The notes beneath the pieces are model-generated. The model had not been told where the DNA came from and ran no database searches. It was given only the letters and a program-made list of their open reading frames with translations. Shown here in pieces: positions 12,681 through 24,834 of a stretch of DNA of 64,000 bases. A program made the translations under genes and the position numbers. How positions within the stretch are numbered: the stretch's first letter is position 1; each line of letters begins with the position of its first letter. The stretch lies in NCBI RefSeq assembly GCF_030445035.2, contig NC_080677.1:158225169-158289168 (forward strand). The letters are read 5' to 3'. The DNA is from Dasypus novemcinctus (lineage: Eukaryota > Chordata > Mammalia > Cingulata > Dasypodidae).

Positions 12681-13535
12681 CTGCCATCATCATGTAACTT
12701 TGAAGCACTTCGGATGTCATGTTATTTCTCATCTCATCTCTCACTCTTTACAATATTAGTACCATGGTACCAAGAACCACTTGAGTCAGTGGCCCCCCAG
12801 TTTTTTTTTTTTGTTTTTGTTTTTTGGTGGTCCTCAAGTGGACTCTAGTGAGATACTCTGATTTTACTGAAGAAAAGAAAAAGCAACAAAAACAGCAACC
12901 AGAAAACAACCAAACCAGATAAAATTCACACATGACAGGGGTTATCTCAAACCTCAGGAGCCCTTTTCAGCTTTGGCCTGCGTGATCCAGTTAGCTGCCT
13001 TCCTGGGGTCTCAAGGTGAAGATGATGGACTCATTCGATACCTTTGTAGAGGCAGATGGCTCTTTAGTGGGTTGTAAATGGTATGCATAGGGAAAAAATA
13101 GTGCCGGAAGTATCCTGTGGGGCATGTTTCATGATCTTTCGATTCCTCAGGGTTTCCTTATTATGGGAACTATTTTGAAGATTAGGAAAGGAAGCAAAGT
13201 GAAAAGGAGTAGAAATTGCTTAAAAATGATTTTTCAGGGTTGCAGATTGCTAGCTTGGGTAAGGGTGGAAAAGCCATACAGGTTAATTTTTTTGCCTGGT
13301 ATTCCTCCAACAGAAACTTCCTTTGGATTAACAAGTACATTCTCAAGTCTGGGAGTACAATCGTATGCTACTGTGAGCTATTTAAATTAGCTTGCTTTCC
13401 TCCTTCCATTGCTTTAGTGTATGTTCATTTGTTCATTTGATTTTGGAAGACATTTTTGAATAGGACACTTCTGGTTTTGTATTCTTTATGCTAGTTTATA
13501 AACAATGTCAATTATTACAGTACTATGATCCCCCC
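12681..13535. other. Intronic DNA, nothing recognised
   Basis: The frames at 13124-13440 have no recognisable protein similarity. A C10T10 tract lies at 13531-13550. Confidence 0.4.
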
Positions 13536-13771
13536 CCCCTTTTTTTTTTGTAATAGATGAAAAGTGTAAGGTTTAGAGGAGTTAAAAATCTGGCCTGAAG
13601 TTCCATAACTCATATGAGTTAGTGCCTGGAATCAAATCAGATCAAATGATTCCTTATACTAAATTCTTTTCAGTGAGTCCTGAGTAGGGTACTCACCATA
13701 GTATAAGGGATGAAAAAAATATACAGAGAAGATAGTTGAAAAGGGTAGAGGGTAGTATATATTGTTTCTTT

Positions 13772-13980
13772 TCATTGAGTACCTACTCTGTCAGTCTCTG
13801 CTTGTTGTTTTGTATCATTTTAATCCTTACAAAACCTCTCCATAATAGGCAGTGTTCTTTTACAGATGAGGAAATTTTAGAACTCAGAAAAGTTAAATTT
13901 TTTTTAAGTCACACCTTATTAATTGGCAGTCAGGATTCCTGCCTAATTCTGACATACTCCACAGACTTTGTTCTTTCCAT
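13772..13980 (-). mobile_element. MIR
   Basis: 'GAGTACCTACTCTGTCAG ... TTTTACAGATGAGGAAATTT ... AGTCACACCTTATTAATTGG' is the reverse MIR core with its hallmark GATGAGGAAA segment. Bases 13545-13660 may be a second degraded MIR. Confidence 0.75.
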
Positions 13981-14218
13981 ATCCTGCTGTCTCCAGACAT
14001 GAATGTATGTATAGTCTAGAACACAGACTAGTTCAGGAATATCATGGAATTAATATATTCTTGTTGGACAAGTCTGGAAATCTGTTACCATTGTTTCTTT
14101 TGAAAATGAATTCTGATTTCCAAGTTGCAGATAAAAGAACAGGTATGTTTGTAATTTGGGGAATGCTGTATCACCAAAAGATGGTAGCTTTGGCACTTGA
14201 AGTGTTGAACTCATTTTT

Positions 14219-14616
14219 TTTTTTTTTTTTTTTTAAAAGATTTATTTATTTATTTAATTTCCCCCCCTCCCCTGGTTGTCTGTTCTTGGTGTCTATTTGT
14301 TGCGTCTTGTTTCTTTGTCTGCTTTTTGTTTCTTTGTCCGCTTCTGTTGTCGTCAGCGGCACAGGAAGTGTGGGCGGCGCCATTCCTGGGCAGGCTGCAC
14401 TTTCTTTTCACGCTGGGCGGCTCTCCTCACGGGCGCACTCCTTGCGCGTGGGGCTCCCCCACGCGGGGGACACCCTTGCGTGGCACGGCACTCCTTGCGC
14501 GCATCAGCACTGCGCATGGCCAGCTCCACACGGGTCAAGGAGGCCCGGGGTTTGAACCGCGGACCTCCCATATGGTAGACGGACGCCCTAACCACTGGGC
14601 CAAAGTCCGTTTCCCG
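14219..14616 (-). mobile_element. Young DAS-type SINE
   Basis: A long poly(T), TTTATTTATTTATTT and the full SINE body end in CCAAAGTCCGTTTCCCG. A perfect 17-bp target duplication GTGTTGAACTCATTTTT flanks it at 14202 and 14617, so the insertion is recent. Confidence 0.96.
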
Positions 14617-14745
14617 GTGTTGAACTCATTTTTCACTGAGCTCTGTGGCTCCTTTTCCTTTTTTTGCACCATTGCCTACTTTGTCCATTCTGATTCAGCT
14701 TTGCAATTGTGATGAGAAAATTTGTAGAAAAAAGTAGTAGAGTTT

Positions 14746-15139
14746 GGGAAGCGGACTTGACCCAGTGGATAGGGCGTCTGTCTACCACATGGGAGGTCCG
14801 CGGTTCAAACCCCAGGCCTCCTTGACCTGTGTGGAGCTGGCCCATGCCCAGTGCTGATGTGCGCAAGGAGTGCCCTGCCACGCTGGGGTGTCCCCCGCGT
14901 AGGGGAGCCCCATGCGCAAGGAGTGTGCCCTGTAAGGAGAGCCGCCCAGCGCGAAAGAAAGTGCAACCTGCCCAAGAATGGCGCCGCACACATGGAGAGC
15001 TGACACAACAAGATGACCCAACAAAAAGAAACGCAGATCCCCAGTGCCGCTGATAAGGATGGAAATGGTCCCAGAAGGAACACACAGCGAATGGACACAG
15101 AGAGCAGACAACTGGCGGGGGTGGGGGAGAGAATAAAAA
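14746..15139 (+). mobile_element. Young DAS-type SINE
   Basis: The head GGGAAGCGGACTTGACCCAG has intact A and B boxes and an A-rich tail. The target duplication is AGTAGTAGAGTTT (14733) / AATAGTAGAGTTT (15140). Frames on both strands here are chance. Confidence 0.95.
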
Positions 15140-15152
15140 AATAGTAGAGTTT

Positions 15153-16008
15153 GACAAAAAATGTCTTGAAATATTTTGGGTAGTTCTAATTTCTACACAA
15201 TCCAGATTAAAGTAAAGACAGGCCAAATGATTGAGGAGATAAAAGTACTTGGTAAGGACAGACTGGAAAGAATTCTTAGCCTTGCACTTTAAAGTTTAAG
15301 AAAAAGAGTGGCTAGCAAAGTTCGAGATAAAGGTTGGAAATGTAAATGAGTTTGAATGGGGGTTTTGTTCATTTTATAGAAGATCCTCCATTAATGGTTA
15401 ATTGACCCAACCTGTGTCATAACATGTTTACTGATGCTGCCATGAAGCACTGTGCTGGGCTGGGGTGAGCAGGATCTGACCATGCAAATTGGTTCTTACT
15501 AATAATACAGAAAGAGTACTGGCTCTTTCTTTTATGGTTATGTATTATTTGAAAGTTTGTATTAAGACTCATCTCTTTTTTTTCCCCTTTTTGAAACTCA
15601 AGTAGTAATAAGAGCTTAACATATACTTCAGTCCAGTCCGAGTCTTAAATCTAAATGATCCTCAGCAGGTTTCTAACTTCTGGAGAAAATTTTTAGAAAA
15701 TTGTTGAAATAATCCCTTCAGTTAAGTACAGTTTTCTAATTTCTCCTATGTGCTTCTGCTTTCTCCAGTTGATCATTTTCAGTTAACTGTTTTTATCTTT
15801 AGTGAAAATTATGTCATAAGAATTATTTGCCACAAAGGAACTTAGTTTTGGGTCAAGATGTTGAATCAAACATTAGGAAATTATGCAGGTGCAATTCTAT
15901 AAAATTCATGAAAATAGTGTTGGTATGAAAAGAAAGGTTAAAAAAAACAATAGGTAAATGCTGATTTTGTGACATTTTAAAGTTTGGGAGGGCTGTATAT
16001 ATTTTCAT
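15153..16008. other. Intronic DNA, nothing recognised
   Basis: AT-rich sequence with no credible exon or repeat identified. Confidence 0.45.
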
Positions 16009-16429
16009 TTATTTATTTATTTTTAAAGTTTTTTAAAAATTTATTTCTCAACTCTGCCCCCCCCATTGTATGGTCTCTGTGTCCATTCGCTGTGTGTGTT
16101 CTTCTGTGTTTGCTTGGATTCTTGTCAGCGGTACTGGGAATCTGTGTCCTTTTGTTCCGTTATCTTGCTGCGACAGCTCTCCATTTGTGAGTGGTTCCAC
16201 TTTTGGGCGGGCTGTACTTTTTTCACGTGGGGCGGCTCTCCTTACGAGGCACACTTCTTGCGCGTGGGGCTCCCTTACACGGGGGACACCCCTGCGTGGC
16301 ACGGCCCTCCTTGCGTGCAGCAGCACTGCGTGTGGGCCAGCTCACTGCATGGGCCAGGAGGCCCTGGGTTTGAACCCTGGACCTCCCATGTGGTAGGCAA
16401 ACATCTCAGTTGAGCCAAATCCACTTCCC
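16009..16429 (-). mobile_element. DAS-type SINE
   Basis: It ends GTTGAGCCAAATCCACTTCC. The target duplication is TGTATATATTTTCATTT (15994) / TGTATATATTTTTAAAT (16430). Confidence 0.9.
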
Positions 16430-17340
16430 TGTATATATTTTTAAATTTCTTTTTATGTTGATTGTAATTTTTATTGATGTTATGACTTGATTTTTAGAAG
16501 AAATAGTCAAACCCCAGGACTACAAACTTTGTTTCCTTTTTAAAACTGTCATGTGTGTCAACAACCCAGTAAGTATTCTTAACCTTAGATCTACAGACTT
16601 TTCCCCTTTACAAGGTGAAACTTTATCAGAAATAGTTGGTAGTTAGTGAACTAATGTTTGTGAAGAAAATCCTGAAAGCAAAACAAAATGTCCTAACTTT
16701 TAGTTAATTTACTGGAAGAAGATAATATGTGCATTTGTTGTCAAATGAATTCCAGTTTTGAAAGACATCTGCACCTAGTAAGTTCCTTACATATAGATGT
16801 TTTAACAGATGCTTGTTTTATTGATTTTTTGTGAATTTTGATTAGTTTTATGAATTGAGTTTTATGTTGATTGAAGAATATTGTTAGCACTATCTCAGGT
16901 ATAAAGTACAAGGAAATGTATTTTAAGTCTTACTTTACTAATTGTTAGCATGGTAATTAAAACCTCATAGATAATTGCAAAAATTCAGTAAAAGGATAAT
17001 ATAATGAATCTCATATGTTCATCACCCACCTTTTAACAGTTATCAACTCATGGCCAGTCTCCTTTCATCTGTTCCTCTTATATCTCCCCAACATTATTGT
17101 AAAACAAATCTTTGACAAATCTTTTCATCCATAAATATTTCAGAATGTACCCATAAAAATAAGGGTTAGTCAAGTACATTGTATAACTTTTATATGCGAG
17201 GGGAAAATTTATTTAATGTTATTAAAATTATCTGTGTCAAAATAGCTTATCCATTTTAGTTAACTTTTAGCTGATTTTGTTAAGTGATTCCTGCCACAGG
17301 TTGACTAGAATTTAGCTATATTGTTTGTTTCATAGTGGAA
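16430..17340. mobile_element. Intronic DNA with an L1 3' UTR-like part
   Basis: Bases 16970-17165 (CTCATATGTTCATCACCCAC ... CATCCATAAATATTTCAGAA) resemble an old + strand L1 3' UTR. The remainder is AT-rich and unassigned. Confidence 0.4.
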
Positions 17341-17509
17341 TGTTTTTTCATTGTGGTATAATTTATATAACATAAAACTAATAATTTTTTTATTTTGATT
17401 TTTTAGAGGATATGTTTTTAATTGATTAATCAAATTTCTTCTAAAAGTTATATTTTCAATATATGTACATTTTTCTGATAAAGATTTTTATTTTATTATT
17501 TTTAAATTT

Positions 17510-17852
17510 TTCTTTCTTTTTTTTTTTTAGATTTATTTTTAAATTTATTTCTCTCCCCTTCCCCCCTCCCCAGTTGTCTGCTCTCTGTGTCCATTCGTTG
17601 TGTGTTCTTCTGTGACTACCTCTATCCTTATCGATGGCACTGGGAATCTGTGTTTCTTTTTGTTGCGTCATCTTGTTGTGTCAGCCCTCCATGTGTGTGG
17701 TGCCATTCCTGGGCAGGCTGCACTTTCTTTCGCGCTGGGTGGCTCTCCTTACGGGGTGCGCACCACACAGGTCAAGGAGGCCCGGGGTTTGAACCATGGA
17801 CCTCGCATGTGGTAGGCAGATGCCCTATCCATTGGGCCAAGTCCGCTTCCCT
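17510..17852 (-). mobile_element. DAS-type SINE with internal deletion
   Basis: The copy has both ends but jumps from CTCCTTACGGGGTGCGCAC straight to ACACAGGTCAAGGAGGCC. About 90 bp of the middle present in its siblings is missing. Confidence 0.88.
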
Positions 17853-19040
17853 TTATTTTCTTTTAAATGTTACATTAAAAAAATAAGAGGTCCCCATACA
17901 CCCCCCCAAACCCCCTCATTTCACTCCTCCCTCGTCGACAACCTCTTCCATCATCGTGGCACATTCACTGCACCTAGTGAATACATTTTGGAGCACTGCT
18001 GCACCACATGGACAGTGGGTCTACATTGTAGTCTACACTTTCCCCCATTCCACCCAGTGGGCCATGGCAGGGCACACAGTATCCAGCATCTGTCCCTGCA
18101 GCACCACCCGGGACAACTCCAAATCCTGAAAATGCCCCCACATCATATCTCTTCTTCCCTCTCCCTACCATCAGCAGCTACAATTCACTGACATTTAATA
18201 CATTTACAGTGTTGTGCAACCATCCCTTTGATCTAGTTTCAAAGTACTTATATCATCCCAGAAGAAAACCCGGTTACCCTGTCAGTCCCCATTACCCGTA
18301 GGCCACCGATTTGCATTCTGTCTATGGATTTACCAATTCCAGATATTTCACATAAATGGAATCATATAATGTGTGACACTTTTTTGCCTGACTTCTTTCA
18401 CTTGGAATTATGTTTTTTTTTTCTTTTTTTTCTTTTTAAAGATTTATTTATTTATTTAATTTCCCCCCCTCCCCTGGTTGTCTGTTCTTGGTGTCTATTT
18501 GCTGCGTCTTGTTTCTTTGTCTGCTTCTGTTGTCGTCAGCAGCACGGGAAGTGTGGGCGGTGCCATTCCTGGGCAGGCTGCTCTTTCTTTTCACGCTGGG
18601 CGGCTTTTCCTCACGGGCGCGCTCCTTGCGAGTGGGGCTTCCCCACACGGGGGACACCCTTGCGTGGCACGGCGCTCCTTGCGCGCATCAGCACTGCGCA
18701 TGGCCAGCTCCACACGGGTCAAGGAGGCCCTGGGGTTTGAACTGGGGACCTCCCATATGGTAGACGGACGCCCTAACCACTGGGCCAAAGTCCATTTCCC
18801 CCATTATGTTTTCTAGGGTCATCCATTTTGTAGTGTGTATCAAAACTTCTTCCTTTTTTACAGCTTAATAATACTCCATTGTATGTATACACAATATGTA
18901 TATTTTGTTTTATCCATTTATCAGTTGATGGACATTTGGCGTATTTCCAACTTTTGGCTTTTGTCAGTGGTGCTGCCATGAACATTTGTTTGCATATCTG
19001 TTTTCAATCCTTTTGGGTATTTATTGAGGAGTGGTTCATA
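17853..19040 (-). mobile_element. L1 3' UTR and ORF2 end, split by a SINE
   Basis: Bases 17853-18180 match the shared L1 3' UTR. Bases 18200-18415 and 18802-19040 carry - strand L1 wording such as AATACTCCATTGTATGTATA and CAGTTGATGGACATTTGG. The SINE at 18416-18801 interrupts it. Confidence 0.7.
18416..18801 (-). mobile_element. Young DAS-type SINE
   Basis: It is nearly identical in layout to the copy at 14219, including the TTTAATTTCCCCCCCTCCCC segment. It is flanked by ATTATGTTTT at 18407 and 18803. Confidence 0.93.
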
Positions 19041-19536
19041 ATGCAATTTTGCTGTGAAGTATATAAAATAGTTTGCACTTAGGTAATTGTGAATTTCTAC
19101 TACTGTAGAAATAATGACCTGCTTTTAAATGCCAAAATTGTACATAATGTGTCATATAGAAAAAGGAACTTAATTTAAATATTAGCAACTTAAGAATGAT
19201 AATAAATGCTAATTTTAAGAAGACAGTGTAATAGAAAGGGTAGATGGGTCCCATTTTAAAGTCATAGTTACCACTCACAGTGGGCCCTCAGTATAGCCTA
19301 GCAATTCCACTGTATTTTTTCGGTAGTTTATTTTCCCACTTATAGTAAACTATTTTAAATTTTCTCTTCCCTCTTGAAGTCTGATTCTTACTTTTCTCCT
19401 CTTTTTAGAGAAAATAGATGTCATCATATAAGACATGTGCTTGCTTTCTACTACATCTCCAAACCTACTGGCATCCTTGCCCATTCTGTTTGATTTTTTT
19501 CTGGCCATAATGGAGGAGAGGTGTCCTTCCTTCTTT
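19041..19536. other. Intronic DNA, nothing recognised
   Basis: No credible frame or repeat was identified. The last bases (TCCTTCCTTCTTT, 19524) are the target duplication of the next SINE. Confidence 0.45.
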
Positions 19537-20247
19537 TTTTTTTATTTTAAAGATTTGGTTATTTTTCTCTCTTCCCCTCTACCCGCCCTGTTGTTTTTGC
19601 TGTCTGTGTAGTCTTCTCATTTTCTCTCCTCAGGATTTAGCAGTATTCGATCCTGGAGACCTCTGATGTGGAAAGAGGTTCCCTATCAGTTGTGCCACCT
19701 AAGTTCCTGGTTTCTGCTGCACTTCACCTTGATTCTCCCCTTGTCTCTCTCTTTTTTTTTTTTGAGTTAGACCAGTAATTTATTCAGGTACGGAGCGAAG
19801 AGAAATGGGAGAAAACAACAGAAAATAACAGAGCAGGGGTCCCAAGTAGTGAGGAAGGGGATGAAAAGGGCTGAAGAGGGCTAATTTACAAGCTACAATT
19901 CCCCATTATAGATTATAAGTCCCCAGGGTTACTTGTGTGGCCACATGGCAGAGCAAAAATGGCGACAGTGGCACACAGAGGACAGGACAGGTTAACGGGA
20001 AGAGGAAAGCGACACATCTCTCTTTTGATGTGTCATCATCTTGCTGTGTGACTCACTTGTGTGGGCACTGGCTCACCATGTGGGCACTTGTGTGGGCAGT
20101 GGTTTACCACGTGGGCACTCACAAGGGCCCTGGCTCGCCACGCAGGCATGCTTTTTCTTCTTTTTCACCAGGAAGCCCCAGGGATTGAACTTGGGTCCTC
20201 CCGTATGATAGGCAGAAGCTCTATCACTTGCGCCATATCTGCTTCCC
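19537..20247 (-). mobile_element. Old DAS-related SINE, split by a retrocopy
   Basis: SINE sequence occupies 19537-19755 and 20017-20247, ending CGCCATATCTGCTTCCC. A perfect 13-bp target duplication TCCTTCCTTCTTT lies at 19524 and 20248. The middle is a separate insertion. Confidence 0.85.
19756..20016 (-). pseudogene. Polyadenylated retrocopy of an unidentified transcript
   Basis: Read on the - strand the insert ends AATAAATTACTGGTCTAACTC followed by an A tract. That is a poly(A) signal about 15 bases before a poly(A) tail. It is flanked by TCTCTCTTTT at 19746 and 20017. This is the signature of L1-driven retroposition of a cellular or LTR-driven RNA. About 250 bases are present and no protein frame is recognised. 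Confidence 0.65.
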
Positions 20248-20260
20248 TCCTTCCTTCTTT

Positions 20261-20839
20261 CTTAGGTCAGCCCTTTTGTTTTTGTGCTGGGTCCTGGCCT
20301 CTCTTGCTTTTTCAGAAACCTTACACTTGTTATAGTTTTGTTAATTCACTCTTAATTAATCTGTGCAGTCAAAATTTAAACATCTTACATCTCTCCCAAT
20401 TAGAGAGTTCTCCTTTGATTTCACATCCCACTCCAGTAACTGATCTATTTTTCCTTTATAGCTTAGCTACTTTTCTTAAAACCATTGTCTTTATCTTCCT
20501 CCCTTCCTCATGCTGCATTCACTCTTTAACCTGTTCTAGCTATGCGGTCATTTCCACCACTCCACTAAAATTACTTCCAGTAACCTATATGTTGCTAAAT
20601 CCATTGAATGCTTTTTAGTTCCTATCTTGTCTTCTCAGCATTATTTCACATAGTTGACAATTCCTCTTTTTTTTCGCATCTGTGACACCATTCTGTCCGG
20701 GTTTTCCTTTTACTCTTTGGCACCTTGTTCTCTTTTACCTTTAATTGTTAGAGTGACTTTGTATGGGCTCCGCTCCTTTCTACACATGTTTTCTCAGGCT
20801 GTTTCATTTTTTCCCACCTGAGTCTCCAAAAGCGATTCT
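20261..20839. other. Pyrimidine-rich intronic DNA
   Basis: No frame looks real. The sequence may be the 5' continuation of the L2 that follows. Confidence 0.35.
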
Positions 20840-21430
20840 TCCACTGAGGTCCAGATCCATAATCTAATAATCTACTTAATTCTGCTTGTTTGAATCTTTT
20901 TCACTACCACAAGAACCCTAGGCATCAAGTTTGATTCCTCCCACCGCTACTTTATCAGTAACAGGTCCTGTTAATTCTTCCTCCTAAATGTCTCTTAAAT
21001 TTGTCTATTCCATCTCTACTGCCACCACTCTAGTGTAAAGCAGTATCTTTTGCTTGGACAACTGCTGTTGTTTCTTAATTGTCCTCTTTACATTTCCACG
21101 GATCCCCTTCTGATCCATTATTCACATTGTAGCCTAAAGGTACTTTCAGAATACAAATCTGATCATGTCATTCTCCTGCTTAAAAGATCCTTCTGTGATT
21201 CCCCATAAATAGACAATCTGTCAGTGAGGGTTTGATGGCCCTGTTTAGTGTGGTTCCTGTCTTTCTAGTCTCAGTTTGCTCCATTCACTCCATTGCCCTC
21301 GCCTCAGTCAGTCATATTGACTTCCTATCACTTTTTGAAATCTCATTTTTTTCTGCCTTTGCAAACGTTGTTCTCTTTTAGTAGAAAACTCATTCCTCTT
21401 TGCTTAAATATCACTCATTTTTCAGGTTTC
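20840..21430 (+). mobile_element. L2 LINE fragment
   Basis: Key wording is CAAATCTGATCATGTCATTC, TCCTGCTTAAAAGATCCTTC and CCTTTGCAAACGTTGTTCTC. These correspond in order to the L2 3' region. Confidence 0.6.
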
Positions 21431-21459
21431 TCCTGAAAAAGTTCAGGGAAAGGTCAATA

Positions 21460-21776
21460 TATTAATTTACTTAATAAAAATCCTCTGAGTACCTAAATTG
21501 CGCCAGGTACTATTCTAGGTCCAAGAGATACAACAGTGAATAGGAGGACTTCTTTAGCTAGGAAGGTTAGGAAGGGGTGCTCTGTGGAGATGGCATATTA
21601 AGCTGAGACCTGGTGGTAGAGAGTGCATCGTCCATTTGAAGATCTGAGGAAAGGAACTGCAAAGGCTTTGAAATGAGAAAAACTTCCTAAGGGTAATATG
21701 GATGGAGGATAGTGAGTGAGAGAAAGTCTGGTAGAAGAGAGATTGGAAAGGTTGTCAGGGGCCAGATCATGTAGGG
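21460..21776. mobile_element. Ancient interspersed repeat, family not named
   Basis: The sequence (TGCGCCAGGTACTATTCTAGG ... GGCCAGATCATGTAGGG) continues after the nested insertions at 23322 (CCTTGTAGGCCATGGAAAG). Similar wording returns at 23755-24130, 24985-26000 and 31640-32180. It is a mammalian-wide type that I recognise but cannot name reliably. Confidence 0.5.
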
Positions 21777-23321
21777 CAGGGGTTCTTACAAGGGGTCTGT
21801 GAGCTTGAATTTAAATAAAAAAATAAGTTGTCCCAAATGATATTCCAGGGACACATGCCAGGACATTGTATATCCTGCCATAACCTGCTGGATGGACTGG
21901 GGGAGAGTGTGAATGAGCTACAGTGTAAACTATGGTCCTTGTGGTGTGACATTGGCATTTGGTGCACTCACCAAATGCAATGAATGTGCCTTACTGATGA
22001 AAGGGAGTGTTGATGTGGGTGGAGTGGGGATAGGGTCGGGAGTGGGGTATATGGGAACCTCTTATTTTTTTAATGTAATGTTTTATGTGATCTATCTTTT
22101 TTTAAAAAAAGATAACAAAACAAAAGAAAAATACATTATTCTTGTGTGGATGTGTTGATGTAGGTGTAATATATTTATTAAAAAATTCATGTCTACATAT
22201 AACAACATGACTTCGGGAAGCTGTTTGACCTAATGTAAGGGGGAAATGGAAAGGAGAAATGAGATTATAAGGCTGTGAGTCTCTAAAAAAGAGTCTGGAG
22301 GTTGTCAGAAGGAATACCCCTATGTACAACTGAACAGAGTCTAAGAGACAGATAAGGTAGATACAACCCCAGGTATTGGTTCTTTTGAGGGATAAAGAGA
22401 CCCACGGGTTCTGTGGTCATGGCAGAAGGGGTTCACTGCCATGACAGATAGCCCTTCTTTGGACCTGGTGTTTCTGCGTGATGGAATTGGACTCAGAGGG
22501 GATCTCTTTTCACAAGACTTGCATGCTACTTTATTGGAATTGTAGTCGGTGCTGGGTTTAAGATATATGTAGGGGATTTGAATCTCTGGACTGATAATAT
22601 GACACCCAGGCCCAGAGCCTCAACAGACTTCAGCTCCTACACTTTGATTTATTGGACTTACTCCACTCAGCTAACATGGAGTTGAAGAAGGTCAACCACC
22701 ACAACATGGAGCCTAGAGTGTCTACAACTGGAAGCAGGAGGAGTGCATCCAGTACCCATGTGGAATCTAAGCCCTCACTTGACATAGATGTGCAATGGAC
22801 ACAACCAATCCAATGTCCACAGAGAAAATGTGGAATGGGTGTGGGAACGGTAGCCATGGTGGCTGCTGGGTGTGGGGAACGGGAGGAAGAGATGAGATGT
22901 GGAGGCGTTTTCGGGACGTGGAGTTGTCCTGGATAGTACTTCACGGACAATTACGGGGCATTATAGATCCCCCCAGGGCCCACTGGATGGAACGTGAGAG
23001 AGTCTGGGCTATGATGTGGACCATTGACTATGGGGTGCAGTGATGCTCAGAGATGAACTTACCAGGTGCAATGGATGTGTCATGATGATGGGAGAGAGTG
23101 TTGCTGTGGGGGGAGTGGGGGGCGGGGGCGGTGGGGTTGAATGGGACCTCATATTTTTCATAATGTAATTTAAAAAAAAAAATAAATAATTAAAAAAAAT
23201 AAAAAAAAAATAAAATGGTAAAAAAAAAAAAATTCACAGTATAATACAGATAGTAAGGGGTCTGTGGTTTTCACCTGACTAGCAAAGGGGTCCATGGAAC
23301 AAAAAAGGTTAAGAACCCCTG
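21777..23321. mobile_element. Small DNA transposon split by L1
   Basis: The left end CAGGGGTTCTTA (21777) and right end TAAGAACCCCTG (23310-23321) are inverted repeats. Element sequence occupies about 21777-21815 and 23225-23321 (AAGGGGTCTGTG occurs in both arms). L1 sequence fills the middle. Confidence 0.75.
21816..23224 (+). mobile_element. L1 3' UTR, two successive copies
   Basis: The first copy (21816-22130) ends in TTATGTGATCTATC and an A-rich tail. The second (about 22150-23224) is a longer 3' UTR with AACCCCAGGTATTGGTTCTT, CTAACATGGAGTTGAAGAAG and an A-rich end at 23170-23224. No ORF2 is present. Confidence 0.75.
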
Positions 23322-23403
23322 ATGTGTAAGACCTTGTAGGCCATGGAAAGATTTTATTCTCTGTTCAATGGGATCATCACTGGAATACTTGATTTGCTTT
23401 TTT

Positions 23404-23752
23404 TTAAAAAAAGATTTAAAAAATTTATTTATTTCTTCCCACCCTCTCATTGTTTGCACTAGCAGTGTGTCTTTAGGAGGCACTGGGAACTGAACCTGGG
23501 ATCTCCTATATGGGAGGGAGGTGCCCAATTGCTTGAACCACCTCCATTCCCATTTTTTGTTGTGTCTCTCATTATGTTTTTTCTTCTTGTGCCTCTTGTT
23601 GAGTCATCTTGTTGCATCATCTTGTTGGGTCAGCTTGGTGTGCCTGCCCGTCATGCCAGCCTGCTGTCTTCTTTAGGAGGCACTGGAACTGAACCACAAA
23701 CTTCCCATGTAATAGGTGGGATCTCAGTAACCTGAGCCACATATCCTTCCCT
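23404..23752 (-). mobile_element. Older two-unit DAS-related SINE
   Basis: Two GGAGGCACTGG... units occur in - orientation. The target duplication is ATTTGCTTTTTT-like at 23392 and 23755. Confidence 0.85.
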
Positions 23753-24137
23753 TATTTGCTTTTTAAAAGGGTCACTCGGGCTATTCCATGAGGAGAATGG
23801 GTTGAAAGAGGCAAGAGTAGAATCACCCAGTAGGGAGGGTATTATCATAGGCCAGGCAAGAAATGACAATAGCTTAGTAGCATATTTTTAAGGCAGAGCT
23901 GAACAGATTGGATGTGTGATGTAAGAGAAAGAGAAGACTCTAAGGATAAGTTTGTAGGTGGATGGTAGCAGATGGGGGAAGAATACTAGGGGAAGGCTAT
24001 CAAGAGATCTGTTTGGATATGTTAAGTATGAGATACCTATTAGACAACAAGTAGATAGACCAGATAGCCATTCTGGAGCTCAGGGAAGGAAGAGTCAGAA
24101 TTGGAGATGTAGATTTAGGAGTCACCACAGAATAGAT

Positions 24138-24789
24138 CAGTGCTGTCCAGTAGAAATATAATGTGAGCCATTTTTGCAACTTAACATTTTTCTAGTTAGC
24201 CACATTCTAAAAAGTAAAAGGAAACAGTGAAATTAACTTATTTTTAAAAATGAGTATTTGGCTATTGTTGTGAAGATTGTTTTATTTTTTATTTTATATT
24301 TTTATTTATTTTTGAAGTACTGGGACCGGGGATTGAACCCTGGACCTCATATTTGGGAAGCTGGTTTTCAACCACTGAGCCACATCGGCTCCTGAAATAA
24401 ATGTTAGTATTGTGTTTTATTAACCCAGTGCATCCAAATGTTATTTCAATATGTAATCAACATAGTATGTTAATGAGATATTTTGCATGCTTTTAAAAAT
24501 ATGTCTTTGGAATTTGATGTGTGTCTTATAGCACATCTTAATTGAGATGCTAAATTTTCATGAGAAATTCCTGATCTGTACTTAAATTTCATAAAATTTA
24601 TAGTTGATAAAGTAGCTTACATACCCAAGTTGTTCTAAACACATTTAAGTTTTCTAATAACTTAATTGTTTTAAAATTCAATTATAAATTAATTAAAATT
24701 AAATAAAATTCAGTTCTTTAGTCATACTATCCACATTTCAAGTGCTCAGTAGCCATATGTGATTAGTGCTACTATGTTGGAGAGTGCAG
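24138..24789 (+). mobile_element. Old hAT-like DNA transposon, split by a SINE
   Basis: It starts CAGTGCTGTCCAGTAGAAAT and ends TATGTTGGAGAGTGCAG, whose reverse complement CTGCACTCTCCAACATA matches the start. The inside is AT-rich. A SINE monomer sits at 24276-24394. Confidence 0.65.
24276..24394 (-). mobile_element. tRNA-like monomer SINE
   Basis: GGGATTGAACCCTGGACCTC and ACCACTGAGCCACATCGGCTCC give the reverse B and A boxes, behind a T-rich tail. Confidence 0.8.
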
Positions 24790-24834
24790 ATAAAGATAGT
24801 ATTTAAAGTCATTGGACCAACTAGATGAGATTGT

